A DNA stretch of 7,356 nucleotides from Anaerolinea thermophila (GTDB taxonomy: Bacteria > Chloroflexota > Anaerolineae > Anaerolineales > Villigracilaceae), in assembly GCA_020722305.1 (NCBI GenBank), contig DYLB01000099.1, forward strand, positions 1 to 7,356, read 5' to 3'. Below, piece by piece: positions 1 to 5,484 of this stretch. Made by a program: the position numbers and the translations under genes. The first letter of the stretch is position 1. Each line of letters opens with the position of its first letter. The notes under the pieces were generated by a model, which made no database searches, had not been told where the DNA came from, and saw only the letters and a program-made list of their open reading frames with translations.

Positions 1-6
1 GTGACC

Positions 7-37
7 TTCGTGTCCTTAGTGGTTAGAAAAGGTTTTT
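7..37 (+). repeat. Degenerate intergenic repeat, left copy
   Basis: This copy begins with TTCGTGTCCTTAGTGG and ends with AAAAGGTTTTT. A second version lies in reverse complement at 7247-7273, where the same order appears: TTCGTG, CCTT-GTGG, a short variable part, then AAAGGTTTTT. Both copies point toward the start codon of the adjacent gene (74 on plus, 7245 on minus). The copies differ by several substitutions and about four bases of length. That they belong to a dispersed intergenic family is inference from only two copies. Confidence 0.5.
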
Positions 38-73
38 GCAGCGGAGTCAATTATAGAACCAAAGAGAACTCAT

Positions 74-1252
74 ATGAGCACCCCCGGGGAACGCATCCTA
101 CTCGTTGAAACCGACCCTAATATCGTTGATGTCATTGCGCGCCAGGCTCTGCGCCCGCTGGGCTACCAGGTGAGCGTGGTTAAAGACGCGGGTGAAGCCA
201 TCAAACAGGCCGTCCAGATGCTGCCGGACCTGATCATCTCCAACCTGAACCTGCCCGGCCTGAGCGGCAAGGACCTGCTGGTGGCGTTCACGTCGAAGGG
301 CATCAATGCGCCGGTGATCGTGCTGGCTAAAAGAGGGCAGGAACAGGGCGTGATCCAGGCTTTCCGGTTGGGCGCCAGCGACTATCTGCTCTGGCCGGCC
401 CGGGATGCGGAAGTGGTCGCGGCGGTCGAGCGGGTGCTCAGGCAGCTCCACGAGGGCCGTACCCGCGAAAAACTGGACGCCCAGCTTGCCAGGACCAACG
501 AGGAACTCAAACGCCGCATCAACGACCTGACCGCCATCCTGCGGATCGGCAAGGCGGTCATCACCCTCAACGACCAGCGCGCCCTTTTCAACCAGATCAT
601 CCAGGGGGCGGTGCAGGTGAGCCAGGCGGATATGGCCTGGCTGCTGCTGCGGGACGACCACAGCAAGGCTTTCGTCCTGGTGGCCCATCGCAGCCTGCCG
701 ACCGCCTGGGCCAAGAAAATCAACCAGCCGCTGGACGACAGCGTCAGCGGGCTGGTGGCGATGTCCGGCGAAGCCCTCACCATCCACGGCGAGCCGCTCA
801 AACGCTTCAAGGTGGCCGCGCTGGGGCAGGCGGTGGCGGTGACGCCGGTCAAGGTCAAGCAGGAAGTGATCGGCATGCTGGTCGTCCTGCGCGAACAGCC
901 GACGGAATTCAAACCCAACGAGATGGCCCTGCTGGATGCCATCGCGGACTACGCCTCCATTTCGATGGTCAATGCCAAGTTGTTCCGCGCCCTCGAACAG
1001 ACCCTCGACTCGAGCCGCGCCAGCGAACAACGCAATACCCAGCGGCAGATCGTGTGGTACAACCAGGTACGCGAGAGTCTCGAGCGTGCCCTGGCGCCGG
1101 TGGATGAACTCCTCAACAGTCACGCTGGCGGTTTGACAGGTTCACAAAACAAGGCCCTCGAAGAGGCCCGGGATGCGCTCAACCAGGGGTTGACTCTATT
1201 AATCGGCGGCTCGTCTTCAGGCAAGCCGGTCGAAGCGCCGTCCAAAAAATGA
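74..1252 (+). CDS. Pseudo-receiver + GAF domain protein (non-phosphorylatable response-regulator-like)
   Basis: This is a soluble 392-residue signalling protein. Residues about 6-125 form a CheY-like receiver fold (ILLVETD near the start, NLNLPGLSG at the beta3 loop, GASDYLLWP near the end). The phosphorylation residues are replaced: phosphoacceptor Asp by Asn57, the second acidic-pocket residue by Thr13, the switch Thr by Ala85 and the conserved Lys by Trp107, so it should not accept phosphate. A charged, probably coiled-coil linker spans about 125-160, followed by a GAF domain at about 165-305. The C-terminus (about 320-378) is helical and resembles a histidine-kinase DHp hairpin lacking the His. 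The start is ATG at 74, with only a weak purine-rich RBS (AAAGAGAA). The histidine kinase gene follows after 13 bases, so the two are probably co-transcribed. Domain calls are firm; the ligand and role are unknown. Confidence 0.9.
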   Translation: MSTPGERILLVETDPNIVDVIARQALRPLGYQVSVVKDAGEAIKQAVQMLPDLIISNLNLPGLSGKDLLVAFTSKGINAPVIVLAKRGQEQGVIQAFRLGASDYLLWPARDAEVVAAVERVLRQLHEGRTREKLDAQLARTNEELKRRINDLTAILRIGKAVITLNDQRALFNQIIQGAVQVSQADMAWLLLRDDHSKAFVLVAHRSLPTAWAKKINQPLDDSVSGLVAMSGEALTIHGEPLKRFKVAALGQAVAVTPVKVKQEVIGMLVVLREQPTEFKPNEMALLDAIADYASISMVNAKLFRALEQTLDSSRASEQRNTQRQIVWYNQVRESLERALAPVDELLNSHAGGLTGSQNKALEEARDALNQGLTLLIGGSSSGKPVEAPSKK

Positions 1253-1269
1253 CGTTGTTGTTCAAATGA
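1249..1269 (+). other. Six-codon bridging mini-ORF between the two signalling genes
   Basis: The ATG at 1249 overlaps the TGA of the upstream gene (ATGA at 1249-1252). Six codons later its own TGA (1267-1269) overlaps the ATG of the kinase gene (ATGA at 1266-1269). The kinase start has no visible Shine-Dalgarno sequence in front of it, so stepwise termination-reinitiation is a plausible way to couple the two genes. The peptide (MTLLFK) is unlikely to have its own function, and chance is possible. Confidence 0.3.
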
Positions 1270-3203
1270 CCAAACCCGACCTGATCCTCCTGGCACTCGA
1301 TGACCCGGCCGTCTGGCCGTTGTTCGACCACGCCCTTCAGCACGCCGGGTTTAACGTGGCCCTCGCCCAGGATGCCAGGTCGCTCGATAAAGCCTTGATG
1401 GGCAGTACCCCTTCCCTGGTCGTCATCAACGAAACGCTGGACGGAGAGAGCGGGCTGGCGATCTCCGGCAATCTGCTCAACCGTTTCCCGACCCTGCCGA
1501 TCCTCCTTTTGGCCTCCAACGGCAATCCGCGCATCTACGAACAGGCGATGAACTATGGGCTTTACGGCTGCCTGGTCCCGCCGTTGACGAGCGACGCGCT
1601 GGTCGCGAAGATCCAGAAAAGCCTGGCCCGCGCCGTGCGCACCGGGGACTGGGTGCGCCGCGAGGTCAAACGTACCACCGCCTCCCTCGAAGAGCGCGTC
1701 GATGCGCTCGAAAGGCTGCTCAAGCTCGGAAGGGACATCACCAGCCTGCTCGAATTGAGCCAGGTACTCCAGAACGTGGTCTCCGACGCGGTCACCCTGA
1801 CCCGCGCCGACGAAGGATGCCTGTTGCTGCTCTCCGAAGACGGCCGGGAACTCCAAAACCGGGCCGGGCGCATTTTCGAGAGGCTCCCCTCCGGGTGGGA
1901 AAGCCTCCCGGTCGAGGGTTCGCTGGCCGGCCAGGTGGTGACGAGCGGCGCGCCGCTCGCCTTGAACGAATCAAACCTCAAGCAGGTGGATACCGCCTTT
2001 TTCGTGAAAGCCCTGGTCTACGTCCCTTTGCGTTTGCAGACAAACGTCATCGGCGTCCTGGGGGTATTCAACAGCCAGCGCAGCCAGGCCTTTACCGATC
2101 AACACACCCGCCTGCTCTCCATCCTGGCGGACTATGCCGCCATCGCCATCGAAAATGCCCGCCTCTACACGATTTCGGAAGCCGAACGCCAGAAGTTTGC
2201 GGCGGTCTTTGCCAACATTGACAGCGGGGTGATTCTGTTGGACAGGCGCTCGCGCATCCTGTTCGTCAACCAGTCTGTGTGCCAGGCCTTCAAATTGGGC
2301 GACCAGGAGCTGGACGGCCGGTTCCTGCTGGACGCCATCCAGCACCCCGACATGAACAGCCTTTACGAGCGCGTCAAGCAGAACCCGCTCAAATACCACG
2401 AGATCAACCTGGACGATGGGCAGACGCTCAACGCCCAATACACCCCCATCCCCGGCATCGGTTCCGCCATCACCCTGCAAGACATCACCCACTTGAAAGA
2501 ATTAGACCGGCTGAAAAACGATTTCGTCCATACGGTTTCGCACGACCTCCGCTCCCCGCTGACCGCCGTGCTGGGCTACGCCGAACTGCTCGAACGCGTC
2601 GGCCCGCTCAACGACCAGCAGCGCGACTTCGTCAAGCACATCCAATCGGGCGTGATCAACATCACCAGCCTGGTCAACGACCTGCTCGACCTGAGCCGGA
2701 TCGAAGCCGGGTTCGACGCGCGCAAGGAAGATGTCCAGCTCGAAGAGATCGTCAAGCAATCCCTGGAAAACCTAAGGGGCATCTTGACCGGCAAACACAT
2801 CCGCCTGGAGGTCTCGCTCCCCGAACGGGTGCCCGCCCTGCGCGGCAGCCGCATCCGCCTGCGGCAGATGGTGGATAACCTGATCGGCAACGCCGTCAAG
2901 TACACGCCAGAAGGGGGGCAGGTCAGCGTGCGCCTGAGCGCCGAAGAAGGGCTGGTCATTTTACAGGTCGTGGACAATGGCCCCGGAATCCCTAAATCGG
3001 AACAGCCCCACATCTTCGATAAGTTCTACCGGGCCAGCAACGTCCCGTCCGGCACGCCCGGCACGGGGCTGGGGCTGGCGATCGTCAAATCCATCGTGGA
3101 GAACCACCAGGGGCGCATCTGGGTCTCGTCCACCCTGGGCGAAGGTTCGACCTTCACGGTCATGCTCCCGGCCAGTGCCCCAAGCCTGGAATCGTATATT
3201 TAA
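1266..3203 (+). CDS. Soluble sensor histidine kinase: pseudo-receiver-GAF-PAS-HisKA-HATPase
   Basis: This 645-residue protein has no membrane segment, so it should sense a cytoplasmic signal. Domains in order: receiver-like fold (about 5-125) with Asn55 at the phosphoacceptor position, Ala83 at the switch Thr and Pro105 at the conserved Lys; coiled-coil linker (136-160); GAF (about 160-300); PAS (about 309-408, ending AITLQDIT); HisKA (about 415-480) with the H-box VSHDLRSPL and phospho-acceptor His426; HATPase_c (about 525-637). The ATP-binding boxes are intact: N box with Asn538 and Asn542, G1 DNGPGIP (570-576), F box IFDKFYRA, and G2 GTGLGL (599-604). The kinase should therefore be active although its own receiver is dead. 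The start at 1266 places the receiver's first strand correctly. Its GAF domain and linker resemble those of the upstream gene, suggesting duplication. The signal and the cognate response regulator are not visible here. Confidence 0.95.
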   Translation: MTKPDLILLALDDPAVWPLFDHALQHAGFNVALAQDARSLDKALMGSTPSLVVINETLDGESGLAISGNLLNRFPTLPILLLASNGNPRIYEQAMNYGLYGCLVPPLTSDALVAKIQKSLARAVRTGDWVRREVKRTTASLEERVDALERLLKLGRDITSLLELSQVLQNVVSDAVTLTRADEGCLLLLSEDGRELQNRAGRIFERLPSGWESLPVEGSLAGQVVTSGAPLALNESNLKQVDTAFFVKALVYVPLRLQTNVIGVLGVFNSQRSQAFTDQHTRLLSILADYAAIAIENARLYTISEAERQKFAAVFANIDSGVILLDRRSRILFVNQSVCQAFKLGDQELDGRFLLDAIQHPDMNSLYERVKQNPLKYHEINLDDGQTLNAQYTPIPGIGSAITLQDITHLKELDRLKNDFVHTVSHDLRSPLTAVLGYAELLERVGPLNDQQRDFVKHIQSGVINITSLVNDLLDLSRIEAGFDARKEDVQLEEIVKQSLENLRGILTGKHIRLEVSLPERVPALRGSRIRLRQMVDNLIGNAVKYTPEGGQVSVRLSAEEGLVILQVVDNGPGIPKSEQPHIFDKFYRASNVPSGTPGTGLGLAIVKSIVENHQGRIWVSSTLGEGSTFTVMLPASAPSLESYI

Positions 3204-3210
3204 GCGACAT

Positions 3211-3242
3211 GCCTCCGCCGGGGGAGAGAACCCTGCGGAGGC
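3211..3242 (+). terminator. Strong GC hairpin downstream of the kinase gene
   Basis: GCCTCCGC (3211-3218) and GCGGAGGC (3235-3242) form a perfect 8-bp stem around a 16-base loop. A further GGG/CCC pairing inside is possible across one mismatch. It starts 8 bases after the kinase stop codon, which fits a 3'-end structure. There is no T-tract after it (CTTCGCCAAAGG follows), so it is not a classical intrinsic terminator. It could instead protect the mRNA end or act with a protein factor. Confidence 0.45.
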
Positions 3243-3331
3243 CTTCGCCAAAGGAGGAGACATTGAGGAGCTGTTGGAGGTGCTATGTTCCGTCTCCAGT
3301 TAGAATGATAACCCGGACGGGGGAATAAAAC

Positions 3332-3352
3332 AAAGTCAAAAGTCACGGACTT
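3332..3352 (-). terminator. Weak intrinsic terminator for the minus-strand operon
   Basis: Read on the minus strand, AAGTC-CGT-GACTT (plus 3352-3340) is a 5-bp stem with a 3-base loop, followed by a T-rich run (TTTGACTTTGTTTTATT). It lies 14 bases past the stop codon of the DNPH1-like gene. The stem is short and AT-rich, so termination may be leaky. The same bases form a perfect plus-strand tandem repeat AAAGTCA-AAAGTCA (3332-3345). Confidence 0.3.
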
Positions 3353-3354
3353 AT

Positions 3355-3370
3355 AGTGATTATATTCACA
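3355..3370. promoter_or_regulatory. CRP/FNR-like palindrome at the end of the minus operon
   Basis: AGTGA-TTATAT-TCACA has the geometry of a CRP/FNR-family site (TGTGA-N6-TCACA), and both GTGA/TCAC half-sites are perfect. It overlaps a second palindrome, CACAATTGTG (3367-3376), and the stop codon of the DNPH1-like gene. No gene starts next to it on either strand, which argues against a promoter-proximal operator. It could be coincidence, part of a 3'-end hairpin, or a remnant. No regulator of this family is encoded in the window. Confidence 0.2.
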
Positions 3371-3794
3371 ATTGTGGCTGGATATGTGACAGGAATTCGC
3401 GAACGATTTGGACAGCCTGCCCCTCCCCAACGTAAGCCCGGACCGTCAGCCTGGGATCGGGGTTACCGGTAATCATTTTCGAAACGGACCGGTCGGCCTG
3501 GTGGCAGCACAGGACGGGTTTCCCCAGCCCCAGGGCGTAGCCGATCTCGTACCCGACCCCGTGCGAAGGCGTAGAGACCTCGGCGATCAACGCCTCGCAG
3601 GCCTGGATCCAGGCCACGTCGCGGCTGTAGACCTCCCCCGGCTGGACGATCTGCTCCAGCGCGACCACCTCGGCCCCGGCCAGGTGAGCGGTCGGGACCT
3701 CATGCCCATCGTCCAGGAGGGCTGCGGTAATAGCCTGGTAAACGCTCTCGAACTCGCGGCCGCCAGTGATCGAACAGGCGAAGTAGATGTTCAT
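3366..3794 (-). CDS. DNPH1/Rcl-like 2'-deoxynucleoside 5'-phosphate N-hydrolase (nucleoside deoxyribosyltransferase family)
   Basis: Members of this family cut the N-glycosidic bond of deoxynucleotides, or transfer deoxyribose between bases, and serve nucleotide salvage or pool cleaning in the cytoplasm. The 142 residues cover the whole fold. The N-terminal IYFACSITGGR matches the substrate loop (YFCGSIRGGR in human DNPH1). SRDVAWI provides Asp59. GVGYEIGYA places the expected nucleophile at Glu83. RSVSKMI carries Ser105, aligned with the Ser that contacts the 5'-phosphate in Rcl/DNPH1. That Ser favours a nucleotide hydrolase over a plain deoxyribosyltransferase, though specificity is inferred. 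The ATG overlaps the TGA of the upstream membrane-protein gene (ATGA at 3794-3791), so translation is coupled. It is the last gene of the five-gene unit that begins with ssb. Confidence 0.82.
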   Translation of the reverse strand: MNIYFACSITGGREFESVYQAITAALLDDGHEVPTAHLAGAEVVALEQIVQPGEVYSRDVAWIQACEALIAEVSTPSHGVGYEIGYALGLGKPVLCCHQADRSVSKMITGNPDPRLTVRAYVGEGQAVQIVREFLSHIQPQL

Positions 3795-4447
3795 TTGCGG
3801 GGTTCGTTCAGGTTGGAGAGCAATCCCACCCGCCGGCGTGTCTTGGGGGAATTCTTGCCCAGCGTCCCGCCGGAGCGCAGGCTTTCCAATTCAGCGCTGA
3901 ACCGCAGCCAGTCGTTTACCAACAGCACGATGTGGGGGGTCTTGTCCTTGAAGAAGAACGGCGAAAGGAAGGAACGCAGCACGTTGGGCGACATCGGGAA
4001 GCCGCGCAGCTCGACCACGACTGCGGTCTTCGAAGCCAGCGGGGCGATGATCTCACGCCGCCAGCCGGACAGGCTCTTGGGCGGGAAGAGCGAGGCCATG
4101 CTGGCGGTGTAAGTCCGCAGGAAGCGCTTGTAAGAAATGTTGAAGCGCAGGAAAGGTGTCGAGACGCGCAGGTAGCCTTCGAGTGGCTGGACGAAGGCTG
4201 CCGAGCGCATGAAAAGGAGGGCGAACCCGACCGCCACAGTCAGGATGCCCAGGCCGAGCAGGGTCGCGCCGGGCGTGGTGGGGATGGTCGGGATGGGGTT
4301 TTCGAAAGGGGGGAAATACCATTCGGCCAGCCAGGCCGCGCCGACCCATCCCACAAGCACGAAGCCCAGGGCCATCACCGCCGGCCACCAGCGGTTGAGC
4401 ATGTGCCGATAAATCAGCAGGGGGTAGCGGCGGCCTTTATTTGCCAC
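3791..4447 (-). CDS. Two-TM membrane protein of unknown function, possible PH-like C-terminal domain
   Basis: The family is not recognised with confidence. The 218-residue product has a basic N-terminus, two hydrophobic segments (about 21-43 and 61-84) joined by a Pro-rich loop (PIPTIPTTPG), and a soluble C-terminal part of about 130 residues ending in a basic tail (KTRRR). With the basic N-terminus inside, both ends should be cytoplasmic. The stretch GYLRVSTPFLRFNISYKRF (91-109), then strands and a final helix, resembles bacterial PH-domain membrane proteins; this is a weak visual match. The start is GTG at 4447, 3 bases after the translin-family stop, with no strong Shine-Dalgarno; an in-frame ATG exists at residue 16. 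The stop overlaps the start of the DNPH1-like gene. It may anchor the neighbouring soluble enzymes to the membrane, but that is speculation. Confidence 0.75.
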   Translation of the reverse strand: MANKGRRYPLLIYRHMLNRWWPAVMALGFVLVGWVGAAWLAEWYFPPFENPIPTIPTTPGATLLGLGILTVAVGFALLFMRSAAFVQPLEGYLRVSTPFLRFNISYKRFLRTYTASMASLFPPKSLSGWRREIIAPLASKTAVVVELRGFPMSPNVLRSFLSPFFFKDKTPHIVLLVNDWLRFSAELESLRSGGTLGKNSPKTRRRVGLLSNLNEPRK

Positions 4448-4450
4448 AGG

Positions 4451-5134
4451 CTATCCGTCCGTGTCTTCGCCGCGCGGGAGGTTGATCGTCCCCTCGACCG
4501 CTTCGGCGCCCAACTGCTCGACCAGCTTCGAGATGGACTGCTCCAGGTGTTCGCCGCGCAGGCTGAAGGTCACGTCGCCGCGGGTGCGTTCGATGAGACT
4601 GCGGGCGATGTCGGTCTGGCGGCGCAGGCCGTTGGTGATGGCATCCGGGTAGTCCATGGTGACCAGCACGGAGTAGATCTCGTCCATGTGGCCGAGCAGG
4701 CGTTCGGCTTCCTGCGAGTACCCGTGGCGGAGGATGTCGAGGCTGCGGCGGCGCAGTTCGCCGACCACCTCGGCCAGGCCGTTGAGGTAGGTGGCGTGGG
4801 GCACGTCCAGTTCCTTCAACGAGGGCAGGGGCTGGTCCTTGATCAGGGCGCAGGTGACGTTGGCCTCGACGAATTCCTTGAGGGCATCCTGGGTGTAGCC
4901 GGCGTAATACAGGTCGGGGTAGTCGGCCAGGTCGCTTCGCAGGGTGTTGGCGAGTTTGACCGCTTCGGCCAGGTTTTCGCGCATACCTTCGACATCGTCG
5001 CGGTGGACGGCCCGGATGGCCAGGGCGCAGTGACGGGTGAGGGTGCGGGCTTGTAAGAGCGCCCGGTCGCGTGCGGTGGTCTGGGCGTCAAATGCGGCCC
5101 GGATTTCGTCGGCTATGGCCTGGAGTTTGCGCAT
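4451..5134 (-). CDS. Translin/TRAX-family RNA- or ssDNA-binding protein, possible nuclease
   Basis: Translin-family proteins are all-helical, form octamers and bind RNA or single-stranded DNA; TRAX-type subunits are endoribonucleases. The product is helical and Arg-rich, and its length (227 aa) is normal for the family. Its second half is the clearest match: ELRRRSLDILRHG, then MDEIYSVLVTMDYPDAITN, GLRRQTDIARSLIERTRGD. LKEFVEA (87-93 from the GTG) parallels LQEYVEA of human TRAX, and MDEIYS parallels its VYDGFS, giving candidate metal ligands Glu89, Glu92 and Asp153 (two less from the ATG). ATG at 5134 is preferred because GGAG sits 5 bases before it. The in-frame GTG at 5140 overlaps the upstream TGA (GTGA) but leaves almost no room for that GGAG. 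It is third in the ssb-led unit. Nuclease activity is inference from alignment by eye. Confidence 0.82.
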   Translation of the reverse strand: MRKLQAIADEIRAAFDAQTTARDRALLQARTLTRHCALAIRAVHRDDVEGMRENLAEAVKLANTLRSDLADYPDLYYAGYTQDALKEFVEANVTCALIKDQPLPSLKELDVPHATYLNGLAEVVGELRRRSLDILRHGYSQEAERLLGHMDEIYSVLVTMDYPDAITNGLRRQTDIARSLIERTRGDVTFSLRGEHLEQSISKLVEQLGAEAVEGTINLPRGEDTDG

Positions 5135-5136
5135 CG

Positions 5137-5472
5137 TCACTCCGACTTGGGCGGTTCGGGGTGCTGGAACGGCCCGAAGAGGCGGTCGGCCAGGGTGGCG
5201 TTACCCGGCAGGTTGATCTGGCCGAAAGCGGCCTCGTAGCGGGTCAGGTTTTCGCCCAGGGCGCGGTAGAGCAGCTTGGCGCTCAACGGGGACATAACGA
5301 TGCGCGCCCCCACGCTGGCCCGTTGCTCGCCGGGCAGCAGGTGGGCGAAATCCAGGACGATGTCTGCCGGGGAGTGGGAGATGCGGGCCAGGTTGGCGTA
5401 GACGATTCCCAGGTCTGGGGGGACTTCGAGGTTGGGTTGGGTCGGTTTGGGAGGGGTGGGAGGGGAGGTCAT
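5137..5472 (-). CDS. DUF3467-family protein
   Basis: This 111-residue soluble protein matches the small uncharacterised DUF3467 family. Shared features are VYANLARISHSP (24-35), LDF (40-42), ARIVMSP (56-62) and the ending ENLTRYEAAFGQI (74-86). The first 19 residues are a Pro-rich, probably disordered arm whose codons create G-runs on the opposite strand. The short tail is also Pro-rich. The start is ATG at 5472, with GGAG 6 bases upstream (plus 5479-5482), and lies 12 bases past the ssb stop. Its stop touches the start of the translin-family gene. No biochemical function is established for the family. The conserved RIVMSP and YE-FG-I motifs and the position between SSB and TRAX-like genes suggest a partner role in nucleic-acid handling, which is inference. 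Confidence 0.85.
   Translation of the reverse strand: MTSPPTPPKPTQPNLEVPPDLGIVYANLARISHSPADIVLDFAHLLPGEQRASVGARIVMSPLSAKLLYRALGENLTRYEAAFGQINLPGNATLADRLFGPFQHPEPPKSE
5449..5465 (+). other. Compact G-quadruplex-capable motif over the DUF3467 gene start
   Basis: The plus strand reads GGG-A-GGGG-T-GGG-A-GGGG: four G-runs with single-base loops. More G-runs flank it from 5429 to 5468. It covers codons about 3-8 of the minus-strand DUF3467 gene, so the G-rich strand is the transcription template and the mRNA is C-rich. Single-base loops are typical of very stable quadruplexes. The proline codons partly explain the composition. Confidence 0.5.
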
Positions 5473-5484
5473 GTGCGGCTCCGG

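Larger units (their letters stand above)
3204..3365. other. Convergent intergenic junction without a convincing gene
   Basis: These 162 bases separate the kinase stop from the end of the minus-strand operon. The first half is GC- and purine-rich. It holds the 3211-3242 hairpin, a second weak stem (GGAGAC 3256-3261 with GTCTCC 3292-3297) and two good Shine-Dalgarno-like strings (AAAGGAGG at 3250-3257, GGAGG at 3276-3280) that lead to no real ORF. Only a seven-codon frame from ATG 3285 to TGA 3308 follows the second. The second half (about 3321-3370) is AT-rich and carries short direct and inverted repeats. The RBS-like strings could be remnants of a lost gene, part of a structured RNA, or chance. 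Confidence 0.5.

Noticed and set aside
52..57. TATAGA as the -10 element of the signalling operon
   Set aside because: No -35 hexamer lies at a suitable distance, and it would leave a leader of only about 10 bases, so it was not listed as a promoter.
98..1123. Long minus-strand open frame (341 codons) across the first signalling gene
   Set aside because: It is a shadow of the GC-rich plus-strand gene. Its translation is rich in His, Gln, Arg and Asp with no domain pattern, while the plus frame gives a clear receiver + GAF protein.
2977..3303. Plus-strand frame running past the kinase stop and ending in an acidic, protein-like tail
   Set aside because: Most of it overlaps the ATPase domain of the kinase in another frame. 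The readable tail after 3203 is too short to support a gene or a frameshifted extension, since the kinase already ends at the normal place after its last strand.
3285..3308. Seven-codon frame after a GGAGG motif in the convergent spacer, as a leader peptide
   Set aside because: No gene lies downstream on the plus strand for it to control, and the spacing to the ATG is short. It is kept only as part of the spacer description.
3211..3310. Known riboswitch (glycine, cyclic-di-GMP or guanidine type) in the convergent spacer
   Set aside because: Short strings such as GGAGAG and GGACGG recall parts of these motifs, but the conserved cores and pairing order are absent and no gene follows downstream on that strand.
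4280..4313. Second G-run cluster on the plus strand as a G-quadruplex
   Set aside because: Loops would be 6, 2 and 9 bases, giving weak folding potential, and the G-runs are explained by Pro codons and neighbouring codons of the membrane-protein gene.
3932..5056. Long plus-strand open frame (374 codons) opposite the membrane-protein and translin-family genes
   Set aside because: It crosses two well-supported minus-strand genes and has no recognisable motif; composition explains the lack of stops.
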